DNA of 6,349 nt from Myxococcales bacterium. GTDB taxonomy: Bacteria; Myxococcota_A; Bradymonadia; Bradymonadales; Bradymonadaceae. Of the stretch, positions 1 through 6,349 are shown in pieces. Both the position numbers and the translations under genes were made by a program. The notes under the pieces were generated by a model. The model had not been told where the DNA came from. It searched no databases and was given only the letters and a program-made list of their open reading frames with translations. Positions within the stretch are counted from its first letter, which is position 1. Every line of letters begins with the position of its first letter. The DNA is taken from contig SKMT01000250.1 of the NCBI GenBank assembly GCA_007120915.1, forward strand, positions 1-6,349. Direction: 5' to 3'.

Positions 1-243
1 GATGAGCTGGAGCAGACCATCGCCGCCCAGCAACGCAATATCGAACAGGCCGAACGAGGCTTCGAGATCGCCCAGGTCAGCTACGAGGAAGGGGCCTACA
101 GCCTGATGGACGTCAACGATGCCGAAGAAGCGTTAACCGAAGCCCGGCTCAATCACGCCAACGTGCTGGGCGACTACATCGGTGCTGTACTCGACCTGGA
201 AGAACTGATCGGCACCAGTGTCACCGCCACCGAACATCAATGA
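1..243 (+). CDS. TolC-family outer-membrane efflux channel, C-terminal fragment (5' end outside window)
   Basis: This is the last 80 residues of an outer-membrane factor, the trimeric barrel and alpha-helical tunnel that carries efflux substrates across the periplasm and outer membrane. The visible part starts in a long charged helix. It then has the typical TolC-family repeat signature around residues 31-48 (GAYSLMDVNDAEEAL), which matches the family pattern of a Gly-rich turn, a Leu-x-Asp-Val motif and an Ala/Glu/Leu helix. A final helix follows, ending in LEELIG (66-71) and a short polar tail. The reading frame is open from base 1 to the TGA at 241-243. The adaptor gene begins 10 bases later, so the two are almost certainly co-transcribed and work in the same tripartite pump. 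The signal peptide and most of the barrel lie upstream of the window. Family assignment rests on the C-terminal repeat alone but is strong in this context. Confidence 0.88.
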   Translation, partial: DELEQTIAAQQRNIEQAERGFEIAQVSYEEGAYSLMDVNDAEEALTEARLNHANVLGDYIGAVLDLEELIGTSVTATEHQ

Positions 244-253
244 GCGACGGATC

Positions 254-1303
254 ATGATCATGCGCAAGAAATTCTGGATTGTCCTGGTGGTGGTTGTGCT
301 GGTGGGCGGGGCGCTGTTTGTGCTCAGCCAGCGCGACAGCTCTGAGGAGCCCGATGAAGAAGAGCCACCGGAGGCCAGCCCCGTGAAGACGGTCCAGCCC
401 GAAGAGCTGACGCTTCCCGGCGAACGCTCGTACGCCACCACCCTCCAGCCCTGGGAGACGGCGCATATCAGCGGGTCAACCGGAACACTCATCGACGCCG
501 TACACGTCCGTGAGGGCGACCATGTCTCGCGGGGGCAGCTCGTCGCCGAGATGTACGACTCGGAGCTGCGCCAGGCGGAGGTCGAAAAACGCACCGCCCG
601 CGCCGAGTTGGAGCGAAGTGAGCGGCTCGCGGAGGTGGGCGCCGTTCCGGGCCAGCAACTCGAACAGGCCGAAGCCCAGTATGAGTCGGCGTCGACGACG
701 GTGGAGCTGCTCGGCAAGAACACCCGTCTGACCTCGCCGATCGGCGGGGTCGTCACCGACAAGTACTTCGTTGCCGGCGAACAGTTTGCTTCCACCGCCG
801 AAACACCCTCCATCGTGACGGTTCAGCAGCTCGACCCGCTCAAAGCGGTGGTCGATGTCTCCGAGCGCTTCTGGCGCAACGTCGACGCCGGCATGGAGGC
901 AGTGGTGCGACTCGACGCCCATGGCTCGCGCAGCTTCGACGGCGTCGTCGAGCGAACGCTTCCCACGGTGCGCCCTGACAGCCGCACCTTCCAGGTCGAG
1001 ATTCGCATCGATAACGACGACGGGAAGCTCTCCTCCGGGATGTCGGGGCGGGTGCGGCTGAATATGGGAGACATTTCCGGGATGTTCATCCCCCGCACGG
1101 CGATGCGCACCGAACCGGGCGGCGACACGCACTACGTCTTTGTCGTCGACGACGAAGAGACGGCGCGCCGCATCGATGTGAAGCCCGGTGAGCGCATCGA
1201 GGAGTATCAGCAAATTGTCGACGGGCTCGACAAAGACCACCAGGTGGTCATCGAGGGGGCTGCGAGGCTGAGCGATGGCGCATCGGTTCAGGTCGTGGAC
1301 TGA
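254..1303 (+). CDS. RND efflux periplasmic adaptor subunit (HlyD/AcrA membrane-fusion family)
   Basis: This 349-residue protein is the periplasmic adaptor linking the RND pump to the TolC-type channel. Residues about 8-24 form one hydrophobic segment after RKK. There is no lipobox cysteine, so it is anchored by a signal anchor or cleaved, rather than being a lipoprotein. An acidic, Pro-rich linker follows (about 28-42). The first lipoyl half-motif is VREGDHV (85-91), then comes a charged alpha-hairpin (about 100-155) rich in Ala, Glu and Gln. The second lipoyl half is at LTSPIGGVV (159-167) with VAGE (173-176). The beta-barrel domain begins near LDPL (193-196), and a membrane-proximal domain ends the protein. 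Length and domain order are normal for the family. ATG 254 was chosen over GTG 218, which would overlap the preceding gene and add a non-signal-like extension. ATG 260 is an equally possible start. The pump gene follows after 59 bases. Substrate is not predictable. Confidence 0.93.
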   Translation: MIMRKKFWIVLVVVVLVGGALFVLSQRDSSEEPDEEEPPEASPVKTVQPEELTLPGERSYATTLQPWETAHISGSTGTLIDAVHVREGDHVSRGQLVAEMYDSELRQAEVEKRTARAELERSERLAEVGAVPGQQLEQAEAQYESASTTVELLGKNTRLTSPIGGVVTDKYFVAGEQFASTAETPSIVTVQQLDPLKAVVDVSERFWRNVDAGMEAVVRLDAHGSRSFDGVVERTLPTVRPDSRTFQVEIRIDNDDGKLSSGMSGRVRLNMGDISGMFIPRTAMRTEPGGDTHYVFVVDDEETARRIDVKPGERIEEYQQIVDGLDKDHQVVIEGAARLSDGASVQVVD

Positions 1304-1331
1304 GCCTTCGGAGACTTCCCTTCTTCTGCAC

Positions 1332-1362
1332 GTGACGCACCGAACACTTTACGAGTGACGCA
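1332..1362 (+). repeat. Short direct repeat GTGACGCA in the adaptor-pump gap
   Basis: The 8-base word GTGACGCA occurs at 1332-1339 and again at 1355-1362, the second copy directly abutting the ATG of the RND gene. The starts are 23 bases apart, roughly two helical turns. The 59-base gap otherwise shows no hairpin and no clear -35/-10 pair. The copies could form an operator half-site pair or a translational element, but a chance repeat in GC-rich DNA is at least as likely. Confidence 0.3.
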
Positions 1363-4300
1363 ATGAACCTGTTTCGCACCGCCGTCAGACGCCCCGTGGC
1401 GACCTCGATGCTCTTTATCGCCATCGTGGTCTTCGGGGTGTTTTCCTTCCAGCGTCTGCCGGTGGACCTGTTTCCCGAAATTGACGCCCCTGTCGTCTCC
1501 GTGGTCACCACCTATTCGGGGGCCGGGGCGTTGGAGATCGAACGGAACGTCACCGACCCGCTCGAAAGTCTGCTGGCGACGGTGCCTCAGCTCGACGAGA
1601 TGACCTCCGAGTCCGTCGATGACATGTCGGTGATCACCCTGGAGTTTGACTGGGACGCCGACATGGACGAGGCGTCCAACGACGTGCGCGACGCCCTCGG
1701 CCCCGCCGCCCGTGTGTTGCCGGAGAATGCCGACGAGCCGATACTCCAGAAATTCGACGCCGGAGCGATCCCGGTGGTCGTCTACTCGGCGACCGCCGAG
1801 GAGAGCTACTGGGATCTGGAGCAGATCATCGACGATGAACTGGCCGGCCCCCTCAACCGTATCAACGGGGTCGCCGACGTGTCGGTCACTGGCGCTCCTC
1901 AGCTTCAGGTCGACGTCACCGTCGATCCCGACCGGCTCGATGACTTCCATCTCGATATCGACCAGATCTCCCAGGCGCTGCAGGCGGAGAATATCACGTC
2001 GCCCGCCGGCGACATTGAGCTGGGCGACGACAGCTACAATCTGCGCGTTGACACCGAGTTCGACCAGATCGAGCAGATCGAAGAGGTGATCGTCGCCAAC
2101 ATCGAGGGGCGAGTGGTGCGGGTGGGTGACGTCGCCGAGGTTGCCGAGGGGCTGGAGGATGAGACGGCGATCTCGCGGGTCAACCGACAGCAGGGTGTCA
2201 CCTTCATGATCCAGAAGCAGTCCGACGCCAACACCGTGCAGGTCGCCTCTCGGGTCAAAGACGCGATGCCGGCGCTGACCGAAACGCTGCCGGAAGATGT
2301 TGAAATCCACGAGATCATCGACACCTCCGACTTTATCGTCAATTCGGTCGATAACCTCAGCTCCGTGCTGTTTTACGCGCTGCTGTTTGTGATCCTTGTG
2401 GTGCTGGTATTTCTCCGTCAGTGGCGAGCCACTGTGATCGTGGCGGCGACGATTCCGGTGTCGCTGATCGTGGCGTTTATCTATCTGGCGTTGACCGGCA
2501 GCTCGCTGAACATCATATCGCTCTCCTCACTGTCGATTGCGCTGGGGATGGTCGTCGACGACGCGATTGTGGTGCTGGAGAATGTGATGCGCCACGTCGA
2601 AGACGGCAGCCGTCCCGACGAAGCGGCCGTCTACGGCACCGGGGAGGTGGGCATCGCTGTGTTTGCCACCACCCTGACGGTGACGGCGGTGTTCTTGCCG
2701 CTGACGTTTATCACCGGCTCGATGGGAGTGTGGTTCGGCCAGCTCGGGATGATCGTGGTGGTCACAGTAGTCACCTCCACTTTGGCGGCGTTGACGCTGA
2801 CACCGATGATGGCGTCGCTTCTTCTGAAACGAATCGACGAAGGCAAACCCCCACCGAAGCTGCTGCAGTTGATCTCCAGCGGTGTCGAGGGTTCGTTGTC
2901 GGGACTTGAGACAAGCTACGGCAACGCCCTGCGGGGCGCGCTTCGCTACAAGAAAACGGTGCTGGCGTTGGCTGTGGTGGTGTTTGTGGGAACGGTGATG
3001 ACAGTTCCCACCATCGGTACCGAGTTTATGCCCGTCAGCGACGACGGTCAGATTACTGTCTCCGGAGAGCTGGAGACGAGCCGAAGCCTCGACTACACCG
3101 CCGGGGTTGTCGACAAGATCGAAGAGCAGATCGCCGGGGAGATCCCGGAGCTGCGCATTCTCAACTCCACCAGCGGTTCCGGCGGGGGCGGGATGATGAT
3201 CGGCGCCGGATCGGCCAACGAATTCCAGATCCGGCTGCGGCTTGTCGATCGGGACCAGCGCGACCGCTCGGTGTTCGATATCACCGACCAGGTTCGGGAG
3301 ATTCTCGATGAGCGCCCGGAGGTCGTCACCTATGCGGCCGACGCCGGCAGCGGAGGAGGCGGGGGAGGCGGCGACGCCCCGCCGGTAGCGGTGCATATTC
3401 TGGGCCACGACCTCGACGAGACGACCCGCCTGGCCGACGAGCTGACGGCCCACATCGAGACCATCGAAGGCACCCGTGACGTCAACTCCTCGCGCGGAGA
3501 CAGCCGCCCGGAGTTTGAGTTTGTGTTCGATCGCGATCGGCTGTCGCACTTTGATTTGACCTCCGCGTCCGTCGCCTCTGCCGTTCGCGGCGGCATCGCC
3601 GGGAACACTGCCACCGAGTATCGGCGCGACGGCGACGAATTCGACGTGGTGGTGCGCTACGCCAAAGAGGCTCGAAACAGTCTCAGCGACATCGAGCAGA
3701 TGTCCGTGCTCAGCCCCACCGGCCAGCGGGTGCGTGTCCAGGATCTCGGCGAGATCAACGAGTTTGAGGCGCCCCCGAATATCGAGCGGCGCGATCGCGA
3801 TCGGGTCGTCACCATCGAAGCCGGACTTCACGACCGGCCTCTCAATGAGGCCATCGACGAAATCCAGGACTGGATCGACGACCAGCAGCTTCCCCCGCAG
3901 CAGCAGATCGTCGTCGGCGGTGACTTCGAAGAGCAGCAGGACACCTTCGCGGAGCTGTTTCTGATCCTGCTGTTGAGCGTGGTGCTCGTCTATCTGGTGA
4001 TGGCCGCTCAGTTCGAGTCGCTCAAAGAGCCCTTTGCCATCATGTTTTCGATCCCCTTTGCCTTCACCGGAGTGCTTCTGGCATTACTTCTGACGGAGAC
4101 GCCGCTGAGTGTGATGGCCTTTCTGGGGGCGATCATTCTGGTGGGCATCGTCGTCAAGAATGCCATCGTTCTTATCGACTACATCAAGCTGCTTCGAAAC
4201 CGTGAGTTCACGCCCGTCGACGCCATCATCGAAGGTGGAATCGCCCGTCTTCGCCCGGTATTGATGACCACGGCGACCACGGTGCTGGCGATGTTCCCGC

Positions 4301-4473
4301 TGGCGTTGAACCTGGGAGAAGGCGCCGAGATGTGGCAGCCCATGGCCATCGCCGTTATCGGTGGCTTGTTGTTTTCCACGCTGGTCACGTTGGTGCTGGT
4401 GCCGCTGATCTACGGGCTGTTCGACCGAAAGGCGGTCAACGAACAATTGCGTCGGGAGCGCGAAGAACAATGA
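1363..4473 (+). CDS. RND efflux transporter permease subunit (HAE1/AcrB-type, proton-driven)
   Basis: This is a 1036-residue inner-membrane antiporter of the resistance-nodulation-division family, close to AcrB in length (about 1049). It takes substrate from the periplasm or outer membrane leaflet and drives it into the adaptor-channel assembly using proton influx. The N-terminus has the family pattern RRPVATSM followed by TM1 and LPVDLFPEID. Twelve membrane segments can be placed: one near 14-30, five near 333-351, 355-378, 382-405, 428-450 and 458-488, one near 530-550, and five near 863-882, 890-912, 915-940, 967-987 and 994-1020. Large periplasmic porter/docking loops follow TM1 and TM7. 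The proton relay is intact: D399 and D400 in TM4 (GMVVDDAIVV), K932 in TM10 (GIVVKNAIVL), and R962 and T969 in TM11, matching AcrB D407, D408, K940, R971 and T978. ATG 1363 is the only start available because an in-frame stop lies at 1333. Two glycine-rich stretches (607-610 and 664-670) sit in the second periplasmic loop. No clear CusA/CzcA-type metal signature was recognised, so substrate is open. Confidence 0.96.
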   Translation: MNLFRTAVRRPVATSMLFIAIVVFGVFSFQRLPVDLFPEIDAPVVSVVTTYSGAGALEIERNVTDPLESLLATVPQLDEMTSESVDDMSVITLEFDWDADMDEASNDVRDALGPAARVLPENADEPILQKFDAGAIPVVVYSATAEESYWDLEQIIDDELAGPLNRINGVADVSVTGAPQLQVDVTVDPDRLDDFHLDIDQISQALQAENITSPAGDIELGDDSYNLRVDTEFDQIEQIEEVIVANIEGRVVRVGDVAEVAEGLEDETAISRVNRQQGVTFMIQKQSDANTVQVASRVKDAMPALTETLPEDVEIHEIIDTSDFIVNSVDNLSSVLFYALLFVILVVLVFLRQWRATVIVAATIPVSLIVAFIYLALTGSSLNIISLSSLSIALGMVVDDAIVVLENVMRHVEDGSRPDEAAVYGTGEVGIAVFATTLTVTAVFLPLTFITGSMGVWFGQLGMIVVVTVVTSTLAALTLTPMMASLLLKRIDEGKPPPKLLQLISSGVEGSLSGLETSYGNALRGALRYKKTVLALAVVVFVGTVMTVPTIGTEFMPVSDDGQITVSGELETSRSLDYTAGVVDKIEEQIAGEIPELRILNSTSGSGGGGMMIGAGSANEFQIRLRLVDRDQRDRSVFDITDQVREILDERPEVVTYAADAGSGGGGGGGDAPPVAVHILGHDLDETTRLADELTAHIETIEGTRDVNSSRGDSRPEFEFVFDRDRLSHFDLTSASVASAVRGGIAGNTATEYRRDGDEFDVVVRYAKEARNSLSDIEQMSVLSPTGQRVRVQDLGEINEFEAPPNIERRDRDRVVTIEAGLHDRPLNEAIDEIQDWIDDQQLPPQQQIVVGGDFEEQQDTFAELFLILLLSVVLVYLVMAAQFESLKEPFAIMFSIPFAFTGVLLALLLTETPLSVMAFLGAIILVGIVVKNAIVLIDYIKLLRNREFTPVDAIIEGGIARLRPVLMTTATTVLAMFPLALNLGEGAEMWQPMAIAVIGGLLFSTLVTLVLVPLIYGLFDRKAVNEQLRREREEQ
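4470..4473 (+). promoter_or_regulatory. ATGA stop-start overlap coupling the pump and PII-like genes
   Basis: The ATG of the small gene (4470-4472) shares bases with the TGA of the RND gene (4471-4473). This arrangement usually makes translation of the second gene depend on ribosomes finishing the first. A purine-rich GGGAG at 4454-4458 lies 11 bases ahead of the ATG, a rather long spacing for independent initiation, which fits re-initiation. Confidence 0.8.
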
Positions 4474-4763
4474 AGACGGTGATGATTGTGTACAATCAGG
4501 TCATCCAGCGGGAGCTGATCGATCTGCTCGACGAGCTGCAGATCCGCGGCTACACCCGATTCGATGAGGTGCGCGGGCGTGGATCGAACGACGGGGAGCC
4601 ACACATGGGAACGCACACCTGGCCCTCGCTAAATGGTGCGATGATCTGCGTGATCGACGAAGAGATGGTCGACCCCCTTCTCGAAGGCGTGGAACAACTC
4701 GACGAGGGGCCGAAGGACCGGGGGATTCGAGCATTCGTCTGGAATGTCGAAAAGTGGTATTGA
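4470..4763 (+). CDS. PII-like small regulatory protein associated with RND efflux
   Basis: This 97-residue soluble protein has the layout of the PII/CutA-like ferredoxin fold. It shows strand 1 (MKTVMIVYN), helix 1 (QRELIDLLDELQIRG), strand 2 with the PII-like pattern GYTRFDEVRGRG (27-38), a loop at 39-54, strand 3 (GAMICVID, 56-63), helix 2 (EEMVDPLLEGVEQL) and strand 4 (GIRAFVWNVEKW). Classical PII proteins are trimers of about 112 residues that bind nucleotides and 2-oxoglutarate through a T-loop. Here the equivalent loop is shorter and reads SNDGEPHMGTHTWPS, with E43, H45, M46 and H49 as possible ligands, plus C60 on strand 3. There is no signal peptide, so it should be cytoplasmic. The ATGA overlap with the pump gene implies a linked role, such as sensing a metal or small molecule to tune the pump. 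That role is inference; the fold call comes from sequence pattern only. Confidence 0.75.
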   Translation: MKTVMIVYNQVIQRELIDLLDELQIRGYTRFDEVRGRGSNDGEPHMGTHTWPSLNGAMICVIDEEMVDPLLEGVEQLDEGPKDRGIRAFVWNVEKWY

Positions 4764-4809
4764 ATCAAAGTTGGTGCTGGAACTGATCCGGTGCCCTGGA
4801 AGTATTCAT

Positions 4810-4813
4810 GGGA
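4810..4813 (+). promoter_or_regulatory. Weak ribosome binding site for the DUF3943-type gene
   Basis: A GGGA stretch followed by AAA lies 8 bases before ATG 4822. It is a modest Shine-Dalgarno match, but it supports this start over the in-frame ATG at 4744. The longer start would bury the signal peptide 26 residues inside the protein and overlap the end of the PII-like gene. Confidence 0.4.
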
Positions 4814-4821
4814 AAAGCGCG

Positions 4822-6349
4822 ATGAACAAAGATATCTGTGTCGTAATTGCGGCAGTGGTCGGTGTGGTGCTGATGGTTGCTGCCGCGCCGGCGGTGGCCT
4901 CTACGGGAGCGAGCACTTCAATCGACGACGGGCAGCGCCCATCGGTGCTCATCGAGCTGCATGACGACGCCGAGCATTCGGAGGCCTTCGATAAACTCTG
5001 CGACCGATCGTCTATCCGGTTTTCCGTCGCCTGTTCCTCCTACGACGACGCCCCTTCTTTTGGCTCCGACCACTCCGGGCCGTTTCGGTATCGATTCGAA
5101 ATTGATCCCGTCGACGATGATGTCGTCTCGGTACGCATCGACGGTCGTCACGGCGAAACATCAGTACGGCTCGTCGACAGTCGTCTCGAATTCGACGACG
5201 GCATCGACCCCGATCGATTCGGCGAAGCGCTGGAGAGCAACCTCATCGAGCCGTCGCTGACCCAGACCACCCAGCGCACGCCCACCTCCGGGGACCACTG
5301 GCGAAATGCATTCTGGCAGAGCATGGCCCTGATGGGCGGGACGATCTGGTATCTGATCTACGATGATCTCAACGCCCTGGACTGGGATTATTCCGGTCTG
5401 TTTGCCCGGGATCCGGATCTGGACTTGCGTCCGCAGTCCGAGGTGTGGCGCAACTTCGGGGGCTGGCGATTCGACGACAACATGCTGTTTGTGAACACCC
5501 CCCTGCATTCGATGGCCGGCGCCGGCTACTACCTGCTCGCCCGGGGGGCGCATCTGGGGATGTGGCAGTCGATTCTGGTGACCAACCTCAGCTCCTTTGT
5601 CTGGGAGGCCGGAGTGGAACACCAGGAAGTCATCAGCCTCAATGACCTGATGTTCACCAACCTCGGCGGCATCCCGCTGGGAGAGTTCTACCACCAGATG
5701 GGGCGGTTTTTCCGAAGTGCGGAGCCCAACCCCTTCAACCGCATGATGTCCTGGATCTTCGCTACTCCCATGGAGATCCACGACCTGCTCGATGGTACCG
5801 GCCCGCTGTACGCCGGCGAACGCGACGCCCGGGGTTGGCCGGTGGGAACCTGGCAGCGCTTCGAGCTGCAGCCCAGCTTCGGTGCATCTATGGGAGACGA
5901 CGCTCAGACGCGGCGACTCGACGTAGGGATCGACGGCCACGCCCGGCTGATCCGGCTGCCCGACTATCGCGCCGAAGCCGAACACAACGAGTGGGTTGCC
6001 GGACCGCTGATCTCGCAGCTTTCGGCCAATATCGCCGCCGACGCAGACAGCGTGTACAACTGGGGGTTGGACGGGGCGTTGGATTTTGCCGGGTTTCACC
6101 ACCAGAACATCTCTGAGCACAACCACCGGCTCACCGGTCGGTCGCTGTTCACCGGTCTGAGCCTCGGTGTGCGTCACTACCAGCACCGCTATGGCGACGT
6201 GCTTGACCGATACGGCATCGTCCACCTTCCAGGGCCCGTCGTCGACTCCTCCTGGCTGACCGACGCCGTCGATCTGAACGCTCGCCTCAGTGTTCACCCC
6301 GACTTCTACGCCATCGACTCCCGTGCGTATCCAGGCTATGTGGAACAGA
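4822..6349 (+). CDS. Secreted/outer-membrane DUF3943-type protein (3' end outside window)
   Basis: The frame is open from ATG 4822 to the window end, giving 509 residues with no stop. Residues 1-26 form a clear signal peptide: a hydrophobic Val/Ala/Leu core ending in APAVA before STGAS. Residues 34-155 are a polar, Asp-rich region with two cysteines (C60, C71) that I cannot assign. A hydrophobic stretch follows at about 163-180 (FWQSMALMGGTIWYLIYDD). Residues 224-297 match what I know of DUF3943: VNTPLHSMAGAGYY (224-237), a Leu/Ala-rich AR-G segment, SSFVWEAGVEHQ (257-268), SLNDLMFTNLGG (272-283) and PLGEFYH (285-291). From about residue 345 on, alternating hydrophobic/polar stretches with aromatic residues suggest beta-strands of an outer-membrane barrel. 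The gene starts 58 bases after the PII-like gene with no terminator between, so it is likely part of the same operon. Its biochemical function is unknown. The protein is truncated by the window, not visibly broken. Confidence 0.8.
   Translation, partial: MNKDICVVIAAVVGVVLMVAAAPAVASTGASTSIDDGQRPSVLIELHDDAEHSEAFDKLCDRSSIRFSVACSSYDDAPSFGSDHSGPFRYRFEIDPVDDDVVSVRIDGRHGETSVRLVDSRLEFDDGIDPDRFGEALESNLIEPSLTQTTQRTPTSGDHWRNAFWQSMALMGGTIWYLIYDDLNALDWDYSGLFARDPDLDLRPQSEVWRNFGGWRFDDNMLFVNTPLHSMAGAGYYLLARGAHLGMWQSILVTNLSSFVWEAGVEHQEVISLNDLMFTNLGGIPLGEFYHQMGRFFRSAEPNPFNRMMSWIFATPMEIHDLLDGTGPLYAGERDARGWPVGTWQRFELQPSFGASMGDDAQTRRLDVGIDGHARLIRLPDYRAEAEHNEWVAGPLISQLSANIAADADSVYNWGLDGALDFAGFHHQNISEHNHRLTGRSLFTGLSLGVRHYQHRYGDVLDRYGIVHLPGPVVDSSWLTDAVDLNARLSVHPDFYAIDSRAYPGYVEQ

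Noticed and set aside
218..253. GTG start at 218 for the adaptor protein
   Set aside because: It would overlap the TolC-family gene by 26 bases and add a polar 12-residue extension ahead of the RKK-hydrophobic signal segment; ATG 254 or 260 gives a proper N-terminus.
1288..2310. Long minus-strand open frame of 340 codons opposite the RND gene
   Set aside because: Its product is a His/Arg/Asp/Val-rich composition typical of the antisense of GC-rich coding DNA, with no recognisable domain, and the plus strand is a textbook RND protein.
3528..3803. Two copies of the palindrome CGATCGCGATCG (3528-3539 and 3792-3803)
   Set aside because: Both encode Asp-Arg dipeptide runs inside the RND gene, and the word arises from common GAT/CGC codons, so there is no need to invoke a DNA element.
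2527..3831. Long minus-strand open frame of 434 codons opposite the RND gene
   Set aside because: It lies wholly within the RND coding sequence and shows antisense-type composition with no domain or signal.
4744..4821. ATG 4744 as an in-frame upstream start for the DUF3943-type gene
   Set aside because: It would overlap the end of the PII-like gene and place the signal peptide internally; ATG 4822 has a better ribosome site and a typical signal peptide right after it.
4764..4821. Possible terminator or promoter between the PII-like and DUF3943-type genes
   Set aside because: No stable stem followed by a T-run and no well-spaced -35/-10 pair can be seen in these 58 bases.
5161..6297. Minus-strand open frame of 378 codons opposite the last gene
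   Set aside because: The plus-strand frame has a signal peptide and a DUF3943-like core through this region; the minus frame has no recognisable motif and reads like antisense.

Overview
The window is a single, plus-strand, densely packed gene cluster from a GC-rich Gram-negative bacterium. It contains, in order: the 3' end of a TolC-family outer-membrane channel (1-243), a complete periplasmic adaptor of the HlyD/AcrA (RND-MFP) family (254-1303), a complete RND inner-membrane pump of the HAE1/AcrB type (1363-4473), a small PII-like protein whose start codon overlaps the pump's stop codon (4470-4763), and the 5' part of a secreted, probably outer-membrane protein with a DUF3943-type core (4822 to the window end). 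All gaps between genes are under 60 bases. I see no terminator and no convincing internal promoter, so the genes are probably one operon with its promoter upstream of the window.

Organism: the coding sequence is GC-rich and the proteins are rich in Asp and Glu, even in linkers and soluble loops. A TolC-adaptor-RND order with a DUF3943-like protein fits a deltaproteobacterial-type lineage (Myxococcota, Bradymonadia or relatives). The acidic bias would suit a salt-adapted member. This is inference from composition and gene content; no rRNA or other taxonomic marker is present.

How the genes work together: the first three encode the three parts of a tripartite proton-driven efflux pump spanning both membranes. 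The RND subunit keeps all the proton-relay residues (D399, D400, K932, R962, T969), so it should be active. Its substrate cannot be told from sequence. The PII-like protein is cytoplasmic by appearance and is translationally coupled to the pump, which suggests it senses a ligand or metal and tunes the pump. The DUF3943 protein carries a signal peptide and has barrel-like strands in its C-terminal part. It may be an envelope partner of the pump or a separate function at the end of the operon.

The most interesting parts are the coupled PII-like protein, with a His/Met/Glu-rich loop in the usual effector-loop position, and the DUF3943 protein with an unassigned N-terminal domain. No mobile element, CRISPR array, tRNA or rRNA was seen.
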